A stretch of DNA of 34,438 nt from a virus, in IMG/VR virus record IMGVR_UViG_3300034062_002177, positions 1 to 34,438 of that record, one strand, 5' to 3'. How positions within the stretch are numbered: the first letter of the stretch is position 1; each line of letters opens with the position of its first letter. Made by a program: the position numbers and the translations under genes. This document shows, piece by piece, positions 12,298 through 20,271 of the stretch. Under the pieces are notes generated by a model. The model saw only the letters and a list, made by a program, of their open reading frames with translations, was not told the origin of the DNA and searched no databases.

Positions 12298-12311
12298 CAC
12301 AAAACTGATAG

Positions 12312-12342
12312 AAAAAAACCCCGCCAGTGGTCACTAGCGGGG
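12312..12342 (-). terminator. Factor-independent terminator of the late operon
   Basis: On the minus strand CCCCGCTAGTG pairs with CACTGGCGGGG around a two-base loop (one mismatch), followed by TTTTTTT. It lies about 95 bases after the last late gene and ends leftward transcription before the control region. It faces the rightward terminator at 12254-12297. The stretch 12343-12436 holds no gene; a TTGACT-like box is seen in it but no convincing promoter. Confidence 0.9.
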
Positions 12343-12436
12343 CTGAATGGCTAAGTCTGGTTCGCTTCGCAAGAGTCGCGCAACTAGCACTGTCGCGGGA
12401 AAACCTAGCGCAATCGGGCGCGGAGTCAAGGCATAA

Positions 12437-12721
12437 TCACGCTTTGCCAGTAGCGTCCGAGTAAGCGTTGCACTGCTTGCCGTTGAGCTTGATTTTTCGA
12501 CTCTTCAGCTCGCCAAGTTTGACCAGCTTTTTCAGCTCCCACCGACTGGAGTCATAGGTGGTATATAGCCCAAGCTTTTTCAATTTTTCGATGTATTGTT
12601 CAGTCGTGAATTCGTCGGCACGCAACGGCGATGCTGTTGCCATCTCCAGAGCCTTTTCAAGTGCGCTCAGAGAATCCCTTGTGGACTGATCCAGATTCCG
12701 TTTTCTTTTGTAACTTGCCAT
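12437..12721 (-). CDS. Last gene of the late run, 94-aa winged-helix-like protein
   Basis: It begins MASYKRKRNLDQSTRDSLSA and overlaps the end of the phosphoesterase gene by 55 bases in another frame. EFTTEQYIEKLKKLG, then SSRWELKKLVKLGELKSRKIKLNGKQCNAYS, looks like a helix-turn-helix with a beta wing. It may be a DNA-binding regulator. The long overlap is unusual here, but the protein-like composition supports it. Confidence 0.6.
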   Translation of the reverse strand: MASYKRKRNLDQSTRDSLSALEKALEMATASPLRADEFTTEQYIEKLKKLGLYTTYDSSRWELKKLVKLGELKSRKIKLNGKQCNAYSDATGKA

Positions 12722-13398
12722 GCTGTCCAGTCTCCTGTCTTGGTGTTAATAATGCCATACAAAAAGCCGTTGCGATGCCCTAGCTTTGCTGGCTGTCGAT
12801 CGCTGTAAGTGAGCTTGTCGAGGTCTGCCATGCAAGCCACTGAGAACGCTTTGCCGCCTTCAACGTGCCGAGCTGTATGCTCATCCTTCGTGTGGCAGTG
12901 ACCGTGCAAACATTCGCCCCAGTTGTCGTAATGCGCCTTCGCTGGGTAGAGAGTAGAGCGGAAGCCGTGAATGAGCTTCGGACCGCCTTCGGGCAGTCTC
13001 AAAAACTTCGTGACCTTGTATTCGCAATAGGTAATTTTTCGGCGTTTGAATTCCTTTTCCGATGCCACCACAAGCTCCTCGCATCGCTCACGTAACATGC
13101 CGTCAGCGCAATGCGTGGCGTATTGGTAGATTCGATCATCATGGTTTCCCAAGGTTAGGAAATTGGGTTTGTATTCGTCGAGGAAGTTCAGACCTTCGAC
13201 ATAGTCATCGGCAATGCCAAACGCTTTTTCTTCCTGGCTGGCACCACGGCGAAGCGGTGAAAAGTCCCAGAGATCGCCCAGGTGGATCCTGTAATTTGGT
13301 TTCCACGTTTCGCAGAACGCTAGCAAAACCTTTTTTGACGAATGAGAAACTAATCCTCCGTGGTTGTCTGCTGCGACGATGAAACGTTTGTGGCTCAT
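12667..13398 (-). CDS. Metallophosphoesterase
   Basis: The 243-aa protein has the calcineurin-like motif series: VAADNHGG (residues 8-15), HLGDLWD (40-46), TLGNHDDR, and ECLHGHCH further on. These residues bind two metal ions and hydrolyse phosphoesters. It starts at ATG 13398 sharing one base with the endolysin stop; an upstream in-frame start was rejected. Phage members of this family include phosphatases and nucleases. Its location after lysis genes is unusual for a DNA enzyme and gives no clear substrate. Confidence 0.85.
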   Translation of the reverse strand: MSHKRFIVAADNHGGLVSHSSKKVLLAFCETWKPNYRIHLGDLWDFSPLRRGASQEEKAFGIADDYVEGLNFLDEYKPNFLTLGNHDDRIYQYATHCADGMLRERCEELVVASEKEFKRRKITYCEYKVTKFLRLPEGGPKLIHGFRSTLYPAKAHYDNWGECLHGHCHTKDEHTARHVEGGKAFSVACMADLDKLTYSDRQPAKLGHRNGFLYGIINTKTGDWTAWQVTKENGIWISPQGIL

Positions 13399-13895
13399 TA
13401 TATTGTAAATGTGATCCAATCCCGAACGTCTTTCACGTTCCTAGTTCTTACCATGACACATCCGCCATCGCGCGATCCTTTGGCGTTTGTGTTGCCTTCG
13501 ATTGTCTGAAAATTGCCAGCCTTTGTCGGTGCTGAAATGGCGATGCCGCAATGGCTCGTGGAGTGTAGTGAGAAAATGCCGATTGCTTCGCCTGTGTGGC
13601 TCCTGCGCGTCTTTGTGCTGCGATCCTGAGCGAGACTCCATTCGTCGAATCCGTAAGCCGCTGCGGTCTTTGGACGCGCAAATGTGAGCTTGCTACCATG
13701 CTCCTTTTCCCATCGTGCCATTGCCTCGCGAACGACCCAGCAAATGAATGCCGCGCACCATGCCCAGCCCGTGCCATCGAGCGAGGTAGCCGCTTGGTAT
13801 TGTCCGACTCTCTCCCCCGTGTTGGTGTAGCCGATTTCTTTGGTGCCGACTTCTTCGTTGGCAACTTCGCGGATGTGTTCGCTGAGTGTTTTCAT
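13398..13895 (-). CDS. CHAP-type endolysin
   Basis: From ATG 13895 (ATGA overlap) the 165-aa protein shows a CHAP peptidase pattern: GWAWCAAFICWV with the catalytic Cys at residue 47, SHCGIAI with His 115, and EGNTNAKGS with the third polar residue at about 133-135. It would cut peptidoglycan peptide bridges or the amide bond. There is no signal peptide, so it needs the holin-like protein two genes upstream. No separate cell-wall binding domain is present. Confidence 0.82.
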   Translation of the reverse strand: MKTLSEHIREVANEEVGTKEIGYTNTGERVGQYQAATSLDGTGWAWCAAFICWVVREAMARWEKEHGSKLTFARPKTAAAYGFDEWSLAQDRSTKTRRSHTGEAIGIFSLHSTSHCGIAISAPTKAGNFQTIEGNTNAKGSRDGGCVMVRTRNVKDVRDWITFTI

Positions 13896-14350
13896 AGTGC
13901 CTTGCTGTGGACTGTCTTGTCCTTCTGCCAAAAATCCAAGCCGAATCCCATGACCGCCTGGTAATACACCTCCGAAAGCGGAAAGCGATCCTTGCGCATT
14001 AGCGAGCGGAAAAGCCCGTTTACTTGATCAAACGTTAGCTTGAAATGCTTGGTTGCCGAAAACTGGAAAAGCACGTCGTGAACTAGCGATGCGTGGACGT
14101 TGGTCGCCGTGTCTGGAGTGCCGAGCCACACACCTAGCACCTTGCGTTTGGGACTGCACCCGTTCCATGCGTAGTTTGGTGAGACATAGAGAATGCCCTC
14201 CTCGATTGTCGCCCAGACTCGCCCAGATCGGTCACAGAACGCCGCATTGCGGTGAAAAAACGGCAATGGCGTGGCGATGATCCGCTTCGTGACAAAGCGA
14301 TAAACATTGCTGTCTGTGGTTTTCGCGTAGTCTGTGCCGAGCTTAATCAT
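13892..14350 (-). CDS. DUF1353-like protein in the lysis cassette
   Basis: From ATG 14350 (152 aa) the protein has an N-terminal beta part (VYRFVTKRIIATPLPFF) and then the features of DUF1353: YAWNGCSP, SLVHDVLFQF, a helix with FDQVNGLFRSLMRK, and a C-terminal YYQAVMGFGLDFW. The conserved HD and following helix suggest a metal-binding fold. The family often sits beside lysis or tail genes, but its role is not established. It is coupled by ATGA to both neighbours. Confidence 0.65.
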   Translation of the reverse strand: MIKLGTDYAKTTDSNVYRFVTKRIIATPLPFFHRNAAFCDRSGRVWATIEEGILYVSPNYAWNGCSPKRKVLGVWLGTPDTATNVHASLVHDVLFQFSATKHFKLTFDQVNGLFRSLMRKDRFPLSEVYYQAVMGFGLDFWQKDKTVHSKAL

Positions 14351-14553
14351 TTGTCTCGATGTTGAATTGTTTTCCAGAAGCAGCCATGCGCCCCGCATCC
14401 TCCGCTTAGTCGCGTAACGTCTTTTTCCAATGCCTGTATGCGATACATAAGCAGCGAATAAATCAGCTTTCCCAATGCGCCAACTATGCCGCAGAGCGAG
14501 AGAAAACCCGTCAATGCCCAGCCGATCGGGATCGTGAAATTTGCTTCATTCAT
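14347..14553 (-). CDS. Probable holin or holin-like membrane protein, 68 aa
   Basis: One hydrophobic segment at about residues 9-36 (IGWALTGFLSLCGIVGALG and on) is followed by a short coiled-coil part (IQALEKDVTRL) and a tail with cysteines (GGCGAHGCFW). Small size, one membrane helix plus coiled coil, and a position two genes before the endolysin fit a holin or anti-holin. Topology alone cannot prove it. Confidence 0.55.
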   Translation of the reverse strand: MNEANFTIPIGWALTGFLSLCGIVGALGKLIYSLLMYRIQALEKDVTRLSGGCGAHGCFWKTIQHRDK

Positions 14554-14882
14554 GCTTCAACTTCTTGCTTTGGTGCTACATATGCAAACGCTCCGTTTTC
14601 AAAAATCCAGTTTGCTGGCATAGTAGTCGGTGCGCGAGTTGAGAATCGCTCGTCACCAAGTGAATTAAGCAACTCGTTGACCGCAACGCCTGCTTTGGTA
14701 TTGAGTTCAAAAATAGCCAGATTCCGTGCTACGTTCGCATTCAACTCTGCCAAGATTTCATCGGCATTGCGCTGCCAAAATATTTGATACTGGGTATTCA
14801 AAACTGACGCTAAAAAGTGCGTGGCTTCCGCACCTGCGAGAAATCCGCGCTCTAGGACGGAGTGATATGGTATTGTGATCAT
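14550..14882 (-). CDS. Hypothetical 110-aa protein between fibre and holin genes
   Basis: It starts MITIPYHSVLERGFLAGAEA, has a helical middle (NADEILAELNANVARNLAIFEL) and a C-terminal RAPTTMPANWIFENGAFAYV. It may be a small structural protein or fibre helper because it directly follows the fibre gene. The sequence itself gives no motif. Confidence 0.6.
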   Translation of the reverse strand: MITIPYHSVLERGFLAGAEATHFLASVLNTQYQIFWQRNADEILAELNANVARNLAIFELNTKAGVAVNELLNSLGDERFSTRAPTTMPANWIFENGAFAYVAPKQEVEA

Positions 14883-14888
14883 TTATTT

Positions 14889-16331
14889 TTAATTTTTATG
14901 CATTTTTAGGCATGAACCTTTTTTAATTGTAACGGCAGTTGCAGAGCTTGTTTGTTGCGCGGCTTGCAAATAAACGACTCCTGCAGTGCCAGATGTTTGT
15001 ATAATAAATTTGATGCTAACCATTCCACCATTAGCTGCTGACACTAGGGAATTTAGTGCGCCAAAGGCCAGATTGCTAATTCCGTAGGTATAATTTGCTG
15101 TTGACCCATCATTCGATGATGCAAAAAGCTGAATTATTCCAGTTGTGCCTGATGGGACGGAAAGAGTAAATTTGCTGTTTCGTGGAGAAGCAGCGTTGTT
15201 AACATGCAATGTTGCCTCCAACATGTATTGCGAATTTGCGCTCACATAAAATCCAAGGTAGGCAATGCCATCTGGATTTTTTGATGCAGTCATAGGTATC
15301 GACTGGTATGTCGTGTTGTTGGTTATCTCTAAATCAGAATCCAAAATCGCTACGATTGGTGAGCGAGTCACCACATCGTTGAGTGTTATCAAGCTCGTAG
15401 CCGCTGGAGTCCCTGTCCCTGCCGATGTCGGGCGAGTCGTCGATGTGAATGCTGCGCTGCCGCTCATCGTTGGTGCGTCGATTGTCGGCGATGTAGCAAA
15501 AACCAATGAGCCGCTGCCCGTTTCGTCGGTGACTGCTGCGGCAAGATTCGCGCTGGTTGGCGTGGCGAGAAATGTTGCTACGTTTGCCGCTGGAGTTGTC
15601 GTTGCGAGCGTTGTAAGCCCAAGAGCCGTTCTATGCGCTGCCGCCGCCCCTGTGCCGTAGGTGTAGCTTGTGGTGTTAAAGGTGGTCGCCGTTCCGCTTG
15701 GAATAGTCAGGTTACGCCCTCCCGCACTCCAAGTGAGGCATGGTTGCATACTGCCATCGACAAGCGATGCGCCGCCGCTTTCGACTGCTGCAAAGTTGGT
15801 GCTTTTTACCGCTGCGCTCGCGTGAGTTGTCTGGATGTGAGCCGCTGATCCTGCGGTTGAAATTGTAGCGTTGGCGCCTAGAGTTCCCATCGTTGCATTT
15901 GCGCCTGCTGTCGAGATTCCAGCGTTTGCACCAGTAGTGTAAATAGATCCACTTGCGCCAGATGTGTAGATTGTTGCGCTATCTCCCGATGTGCTGATAT
16001 GTGCGTCTGCGCCTTGGGTATAAATTTTAGCAGTCGATCCAAGCGTAAAAATTTCCGCGCCATCGCCCTGAGTGTAGATATGAGAGTATTCGCCGTCTGT
16101 GTAAATCTCGCCGCCTACTACCTCCAAGTCGCCAAGTGATAAATTTGCCGTGCCATCGCTTGTCGTTGCGCTGGTTACGGAGTTCGGTCCAGCAGGTCCT
16201 GTGTTACCTGTCGCGCCGGTGTCGCCTTTCGGTCCGATGTTCATCACGATGAGATCCGGCTCGGTATTGCTACCGACCTGCACTTGATCTGGTCCGCTGA
16301 AAACGCGCACTTCTACTTTGTCAAAGCTCAT
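14889..16331 (-). CDS. Tail fibre with collagen-like and 9-residue repeats
   Basis: From ATG 16331 (ATGA overlap) this 480-aa protein has an N-terminal strand-rich part, a collagen-like run at residues 33-50 (GPKGDTGATGNTGPAG), and then about eleven 9-residue units at residues 75-173 of the type HIYTQGDGA or KIYTQGADA. The later part has the fibre-type segment AAAVTDETGSGSLVFA, and the C-terminus is Ser/Thr-rich beta sequence. It is likely a trimeric receptor-binding or side fibre. The repeats would form a beta-helix stalk. An upstream in-frame start was rejected. Confidence 0.75.
   Translation of the reverse strand: MSFDKVEVRVFSGPDQVQVGSNTEPDLIVMNIGPKGDTGATGNTGPAGPNSVTSATTSDGTANLSLGDLEVVGGEIYTDGEYSHIYTQGDGAEIFTLGSTAKIYTQGADAHISTSGDSATIYTSGASGSIYTTGANAGISTAGANATMGTLGANATISTAGSAAHIQTTHASAAVKSTNFAAVESGGASLVDGSMQPCLTWSAGGRNLTIPSGTATTFNTTSYTYGTGAAAAHRTALGLTTLATTTPAANVATFLATPTSANLAAAVTDETGSGSLVFATSPTIDAPTMSGSAAFTSTTRPTSAGTGTPAATSLITLNDVVTRSPIVAILDSDLEITNNTTYQSIPMTASKNPDGIAYLGFYVSANSQYMLEATLHVNNAASPRNSKFTLSVPSGTTGIIQLFASSNDGSTANYTYGISNLAFGALNSLVSAANGGMVSIKFIIQTSGTAGVVYLQAAQQTSSATAVTIKKGSCLKMHKN
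15813..16109 (-). repeat. 27-bp period coding repeat in the fibre gene
   Basis: About eleven degenerate units encode I-(Y/S/F)-T-x-G-x-x-A-x. Every third or fourth position is hydrophobic, with Gly and Ala at fixed places, as expected for a narrow beta-helix. Unit number could change by slipped recombination. Confidence 0.75.
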
Positions 16332-16645
16332 AAATTCGGGGTGTATTTTGGTCTGATTTTCTGCGTCCACTGATGGATCACGACCGGCACCGTGCTAGTC
16401 GAGATTTGCACGTCTGCGCCGTAAATTCCTGCCGGTATTTCAGAGGTCGAAACGTTGATGAGAATCACTCCGTTCGCCGGTGTCGGTATCGTTGGAGAAA
16501 GGTTGAGAATCACTTCACCATTGACTGATGACCGCATGACTCCCTGGACGGTTTTTCCCGTCAGGTCGTAAGGATCGCCATTGAGCGTAGCGGTAAAACT
16601 CATGGAGATGTTTTCCCCTTTATATACTTCGTAAATTGGCAACAT
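16328..16645 (-). CDS. BppU N-terminal domain-like baseplate/fibre adaptor
   Basis: At 105 aa it reads YEVYKGENISMSFTATLNGDPYDLTGKTVQGVMRS, then ANGVILINVSTSEIPAGIYGADVQIS, the beta-sandwich pattern of the N-terminal domain of baseplate upper proteins that plug receptor-binding proteins onto the tail tip. It stands alone here, directly before the fibre gene, so it probably anchors the fibre. Its stop overlaps the fibre ATG. Confidence 0.65.
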   Translation of the reverse strand: MLPIYEVYKGENISMSFTATLNGDPYDLTGKTVQGVMRSSVNGEVILNLSPTIPTPANGVILINVSTSEIPAGIYGADVQISTSTVPVVIHQWTQKIRPKYTPNL

Positions 16646-16664
16646 GACTTTGACGGGTTATATT

Positions 16665-17372
16665 TTATTTCTGAGAATTTGCAAGCGTAAAGTTGAAGTC
16701 GTTGAGGCGCTTCATCGCCAGCGTGATTTCGAGAGCGCGGTCTTTCCAGCCCGATTTCGGCACATTGCCAAAGGTCAGCACGTCGAACTTCGCGCAGTCC
16801 ACCGGGTCGAACGTCTGCGGAACTGCTGAGAAAGCGCCGCCGCTCGGATCGAAATCGTGGAGCTTGTGTCGGATGTTCAAACGTTTGATTGACTGCCAGA
16901 TGAGAACGTCCTCTGGTCCGTGTGGGTCATCCATTGATGCGAGATCATCACGCACTCGTCGAGCTGCATCGCGGGTCAGAGAGTAGCAGCAGCCGAAAGC
17001 CTCGCGCCGGTTCATCGTCGTAGAACAAACTCCGCTGCTGATGCCTTGGAAGCGATCCACTCGCTGGATGATCGTGTCACTGTCGAGCTTGAAGGCATGT
17101 CCCGTGTGAGTGAGCCTCATTGCCTCATACAAGCACTTGGCAATGCCTGCTGCGCACTCTGTGCCGTTGAGATTGCCGCGGCGGTTGAAGTCGCTCTGGA
17201 AATACAATCCACCTTGTGATTCGACCCATGACCAGACGGCATGTCCCATCGGGTGCTTTGCGTCGTCGATCACGACTGGCAGAAGTCCTGCGATTTTCGC
17301 CCCTCTCACGCACTCACGGAGAGGAAGCGAATCTGCTGAGTAGGTGAAAATGCAAGCTGGAATTAGCGCCAT
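16665..17372 (-). CDS. Glycosyltransferase-like protein inside the tail genes
   Basis: The 235-aa protein resembles a GT-A glycosyltransferase: N-terminal strand ACIFTYSAD, then an acidic DxD site FKLDSDTII (residues 97-99) for metal and sugar nucleotide, and HGPEDVLIWQ (near 150-159) where the catalytic acidic residue is expected. It overlaps the upstream tail gene by 10 bases. A likely use is adding sugar to the fibre or another tail protein, or to a host receptor; neither is shown. Lipopolysaccharide-type transferases are the alternative relatives. Confidence 0.6.
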   Translation of the reverse strand: MALIPACIFTYSADSLPLRECVRGAKIAGLLPVVIDDAKHPMGHAVWSWVESQGGLYFQSDFNRRGNLNGTECAAGIAKCLYEAMRLTHTGHAFKLDSDTIIQRVDRFQGISSGVCSTTMNRREAFGCCYSLTRDAARRVRDDLASMDDPHGPEDVLIWQSIKRLNIRHKLHDFDPSGGAFSAVPQTFDPVDCAKFDVLTFGNVPKSGWKDRALEITLAMKRLNDFNFTLANSQK

Positions 17373-18301
17373 AAGATTGAGCCTTCGTGAATTTGGATTA
17401 GTAAGCCGTTTCCGTCGCTGTATGCAATCGGAACGTATTCAAGATGTGTTGCATTCGCAGGTAACGAAGTCGCGAAGAATGGACCTGTAACTGCTGTAAA
17501 ATTCGATCCTGATTTCTCAATTTCAACATAGACGTAACCAAGTTTCGGGAATGCCGGTGAGAGCGTTACTGCCATGTTGAAAGGCTGTGAATCGCCGTAT
17601 GTAGTCTCACCGTAAGCGGTCGAGGTGAAGGTTCCGCTCGGTGAGTCGGGCGAGTAATCCGCTGAGCGTGTTGCAACGTCATCCGTGCCGTCATTGATTT
17701 GCGCGGTGCCGTCTGAATTCGTGGTCAGCAGCCATGTCGTGTTCGTCCACTCGCGAAATGCAGTCAGAGCGTATTCGCCATCGAGCGCCGTGCCTCTGGA
17801 GGTCAGCACATTCGCCGTGCTGGTGCGCCTGACGCCGTCGTAGCTGATGTCGAGCGTGAATGCTGTCCCGCCGTTGTATGTATCCTCTCCGAACGTTGTA
17901 GCGGTAAAGGTGCCGACCGGCGCGAAAGTGAATGAGCCTGAGAACGTCGCGATTGCTGTGTTTGTCGGATCGACGATTTCCGCTGTGCCTGCTCCGAAGT
18001 CTGCAACGACTTTGTTTCCCACTGAGTCGGTCCATTCGTCAGTGTCCGTTTGTCCGAACCAGCCGACGGGTGATAGGGTCGCGGTGATCGTGCCAGATGA
18101 TTTGACGCTGCCCCCGCCTCCTCCGAGGAATATCGGCGCGGCGCTCGTGCTTGTTCGCAAGTCCTCGGTCGCTGTAAGTAATGACGTCGGCGTGCCTCCC
18201 ACGATGTAGTGTGTGCTGGTTGCTGCCTTCAAATCGACAACATACCCGCCATTACAGAGAATGTTTCCGTTCGAATCAACTGTGCAAAGAAATTGGGTCA
18301 T
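17363..18301 (-). CDS. Tail-tip structural protein with an internal repeat
   Basis: This 312-aa Thr/Ser-rich beta protein contains two related halves: VGTFTATTFGEDTYNGG near residue 126 and SGTFTSTAYGETTYGDS near residue 223. A Gly-rich GGGGGS lies near residue 60. The C-terminus (YVPIAYSDGNGLLIQIHEG) is typical of tail-tip proteins. It is located between hub and glycosyltransferase genes and starts by ATGA overlap. Probably part of the baseplate or a carrier of fibres. Confidence 0.6.
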   Translation of the reverse strand: MTQFLCTVDSNGNILCNGGYVVDLKAATSTHYIVGGTPTSLLTATEDLRTSTSAAPIFLGGGGGSVKSSGTITATLSPVGWFGQTDTDEWTDSVGNKVVADFGAGTAEIVDPTNTAIATFSGSFTFAPVGTFTATTFGEDTYNGGTAFTLDISYDGVRRTSTANVLTSRGTALDGEYALTAFREWTNTTWLLTTNSDGTAQINDGTDDVATRSADYSPDSPSGTFTSTAYGETTYGDSQPFNMAVTLSPAFPKLGYVYVEIEKSGSNFTAVTGPFFATSLPANATHLEYVPIAYSDGNGLLIQIHEGSILWR

Positions 18302-20271
18302 GGGTTAAATACAATGTTGTCTTGTGAAGTCCTGCGGATTTTGTCGGTGAAGCTGCGGTAGTCGAGACGAGGTGGAGTGCCAAGCGTCAAGTCAGTGGTG
18401 CCGTTCTTCAGGTCGAGCGTTTCCTCTGCGACCATGGCACCCATGCTGGCAAGCTCGCTGCGTGTGTTGTCAAGATTGACTTTGCAGCCTCGGTATCTTG
18501 TCCCGCCTGCGGTCTGCTCAGTGATGCGCACCGTGCCTTCGTAGGGGATGAAATTCATCGTTGTGAGCAAGTTTGCCGCGAGGTTCGCCGGTGGAGAAAT
18601 GAAAGAATAATCGGCAGGAGCAAACACCTTCGTGCCGAGGATTCGATACGGAAAGCCCGATCTTGTCGCTGGTCCTGTTGATGTCGAGTATGTCGCTGCC
18701 TTTGTCGTGCCGTTGTAGCCCGTAATCGTGGCGATATACCAAACATCGTTCACTCCGTCTGGTCCACCTGACCCTGGCTTCTGCATGTAGGCGATTCTCA
18801 TGCCTGTGTAAAAGCCGTTAATCGAGCTTGCTGTCGATGCAAGGATCAAGGTTCCCGTGGTCGTGCCAGTTTGAGTGGTTCCATACATGTGCGGCAGCGT
18901 CGAACTGCTGGTCGTGTAGCCTTGCACCGTGTATTCGCCACCGACTAAAATGTAGTGAAAATCGCCATCCCAGAATTTATCTTTTTCAGTGCTACTCAAG
19001 GAAGCGATCCATGGCGGTAAAGAGTCGTTAGGAATGTAGCTGAATGACTGAAACTTTTGGTCCTTCCACTCATAAATCCATTGCCCTGATATGACGATAG
19101 GTTTGAGATTGTGTGCTGTAATTGCCCACTCTGGCAAGTTGTCGGAAAGGATCAACTGAGATCCAAGAGTCGCAGGCTGCCCTGTGTCATCAGTAACCGA
19201 CGCCGCCGGTTGTGTGTATTGCACAGATCGAGTTCCGCTGAATGAACCAGTCGAAGGACTTCTGCCGGATGAATAGCCGCTGTATTGTCGCTGCCCTTGC
19301 TGGATGTTGATGCCGGTAAAGCGTAGCCCGTTGGCGACCGCTCCTGCAAATTCTGATGATGACAGAACGAAGTCCTCGAACTGCGTGGAAAGCGGGAAGC
19401 CTGTGAGCGTTGCGGAGTCGAAATACTCGCTCGGCAGGAAGGTATCAAGTTCTGGACCGCTGATGGTGAGAACTTGAACCTTGCCCGTTGCTGCCGTGCC
19501 TGATGATTGAGTCTGGTAGCTGGTCAGTCCGTTGGTGTCTCGCGTGACGTAGGGCAGAACGACCTGCGATACTTGCAGTTCGATCATCGGGTTGATGTCG
19601 AAATCTTCCACCGGCGAGGTGCCGATAGTCAGCGTTCGCGTGGTCGCTACTGCCCGTCTGACGACGTTGAAAGTCGGCGTGGCGTTCGTATAGTCGAAAT
19701 AGGTCATCGTGTCAGGAACGAGCCTCACAAGCTCACTAATGACCTGCGCACAAGTTGACTGGTTGAGCGTTACGCGTGGAATGTCGAAATAAGTTCCCAC
19801 CGTGCTACCGCCTGCAATGTTTGCCATCGGAGCGCCAAGTGAAACGCTCGTATCAATCGCTGTCTGGATCGCCGTGGTCAGATTCGTCCCGCTTGTTGCA
19901 TCACCGAAAACTCCAGTCAGTCGATTCGCACTTGCTCCGGCGCCATCGGTCTGACTGGTGACGTAATTGATGCGCTCCAAGAACCACCAGGCATTGCTGA
20001 CTGTGACCGTGATCGAGTTGTTCGACGTGGTTCGCACGTTGGTGACGTAGCCGATGAAGAATCGCGAGCCGTTGCGGAATAGATCGACTCTCTGAGCGTA
20101 GGTGGGAATCGTGTAGCTGACGACATTCTCTGGTGAGATGTTCATCACCAATTCATCGGTGCCGACGCTGCGGAAGGTCAGAGATGCGTTTTCAACTGCA
20201 CGCTCTGCCAGAGTCTTGGAGGTTGCATCCCAAGCCTTTCCTGCTTCTCCTGTGATGGTCCAAACTGGCAT
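18298..20271 (-). CDS. Tail hub / baseplate protein
   Basis: This 657-aa protein follows the tape measure gene directly (TAATG overlap). The N-terminal region (RVDLFRNGSRFFIGYVTNV) and the segment with ITVTVSNAWWFLERINY resemble tail hub proteins of the gp27/siphophage Tal type, beta-rich and built on tail-tube-like domains. The C-terminal half is longer and less typical. It probably closes the tail tube and holds the fibres. No peptidase motif was seen. Confidence 0.6.
   Translation of the reverse strand: MPVWTITGEAGKAWDATSKTLAERAVENASLTFRSVGTDELVMNISPENVVSYTIPTYAQRVDLFRNGSRFFIGYVTNVRTTSNNSITVTVSNAWWFLERINYVTSQTDGAGASANRLTGVFGDATSGTNLTTAIQTAIDTSVSLGAPMANIAGGSTVGTYFDIPRVTLNQSTCAQVISELVRLVPDTMTYFDYTNATPTFNVVRRAVATTRTLTIGTSPVEDFDINPMIELQVSQVVLPYVTRDTNGLTSYQTQSSGTAATGKVQVLTISGPELDTFLPSEYFDSATLTGFPLSTQFEDFVLSSSEFAGAVANGLRFTGINIQQGQRQYSGYSSGRSPSTGSFSGTRSVQYTQPAASVTDDTGQPATLGSQLILSDNLPEWAITAHNLKPIVISGQWIYEWKDQKFQSFSYIPNDSLPPWIASLSSTEKDKFWDGDFHYILVGGEYTVQGYTTSSSTLPHMYGTTQTGTTTGTLILASTASSINGFYTGMRIAYMQKPGSGGPDGVNDVWYIATITGYNGTTKAATYSTSTGPATRSGFPYRILGTKVFAPADYSFISPPANLAANLLTTMNFIPYEGTVRITEQTAGGTRYRGCKVNLDNTRSELASMGAMVAEETLDLKNGTTDLTLGTPPRLDYRSFTDKIRRTSQDNIVFNP

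Noticed and set aside
11934-12337. Plus-strand short ORFs in the control region
   Set aside because: They have no ribosome binding site, low-complexity or unlikely composition, and run through palindromes and terminator hairpins.
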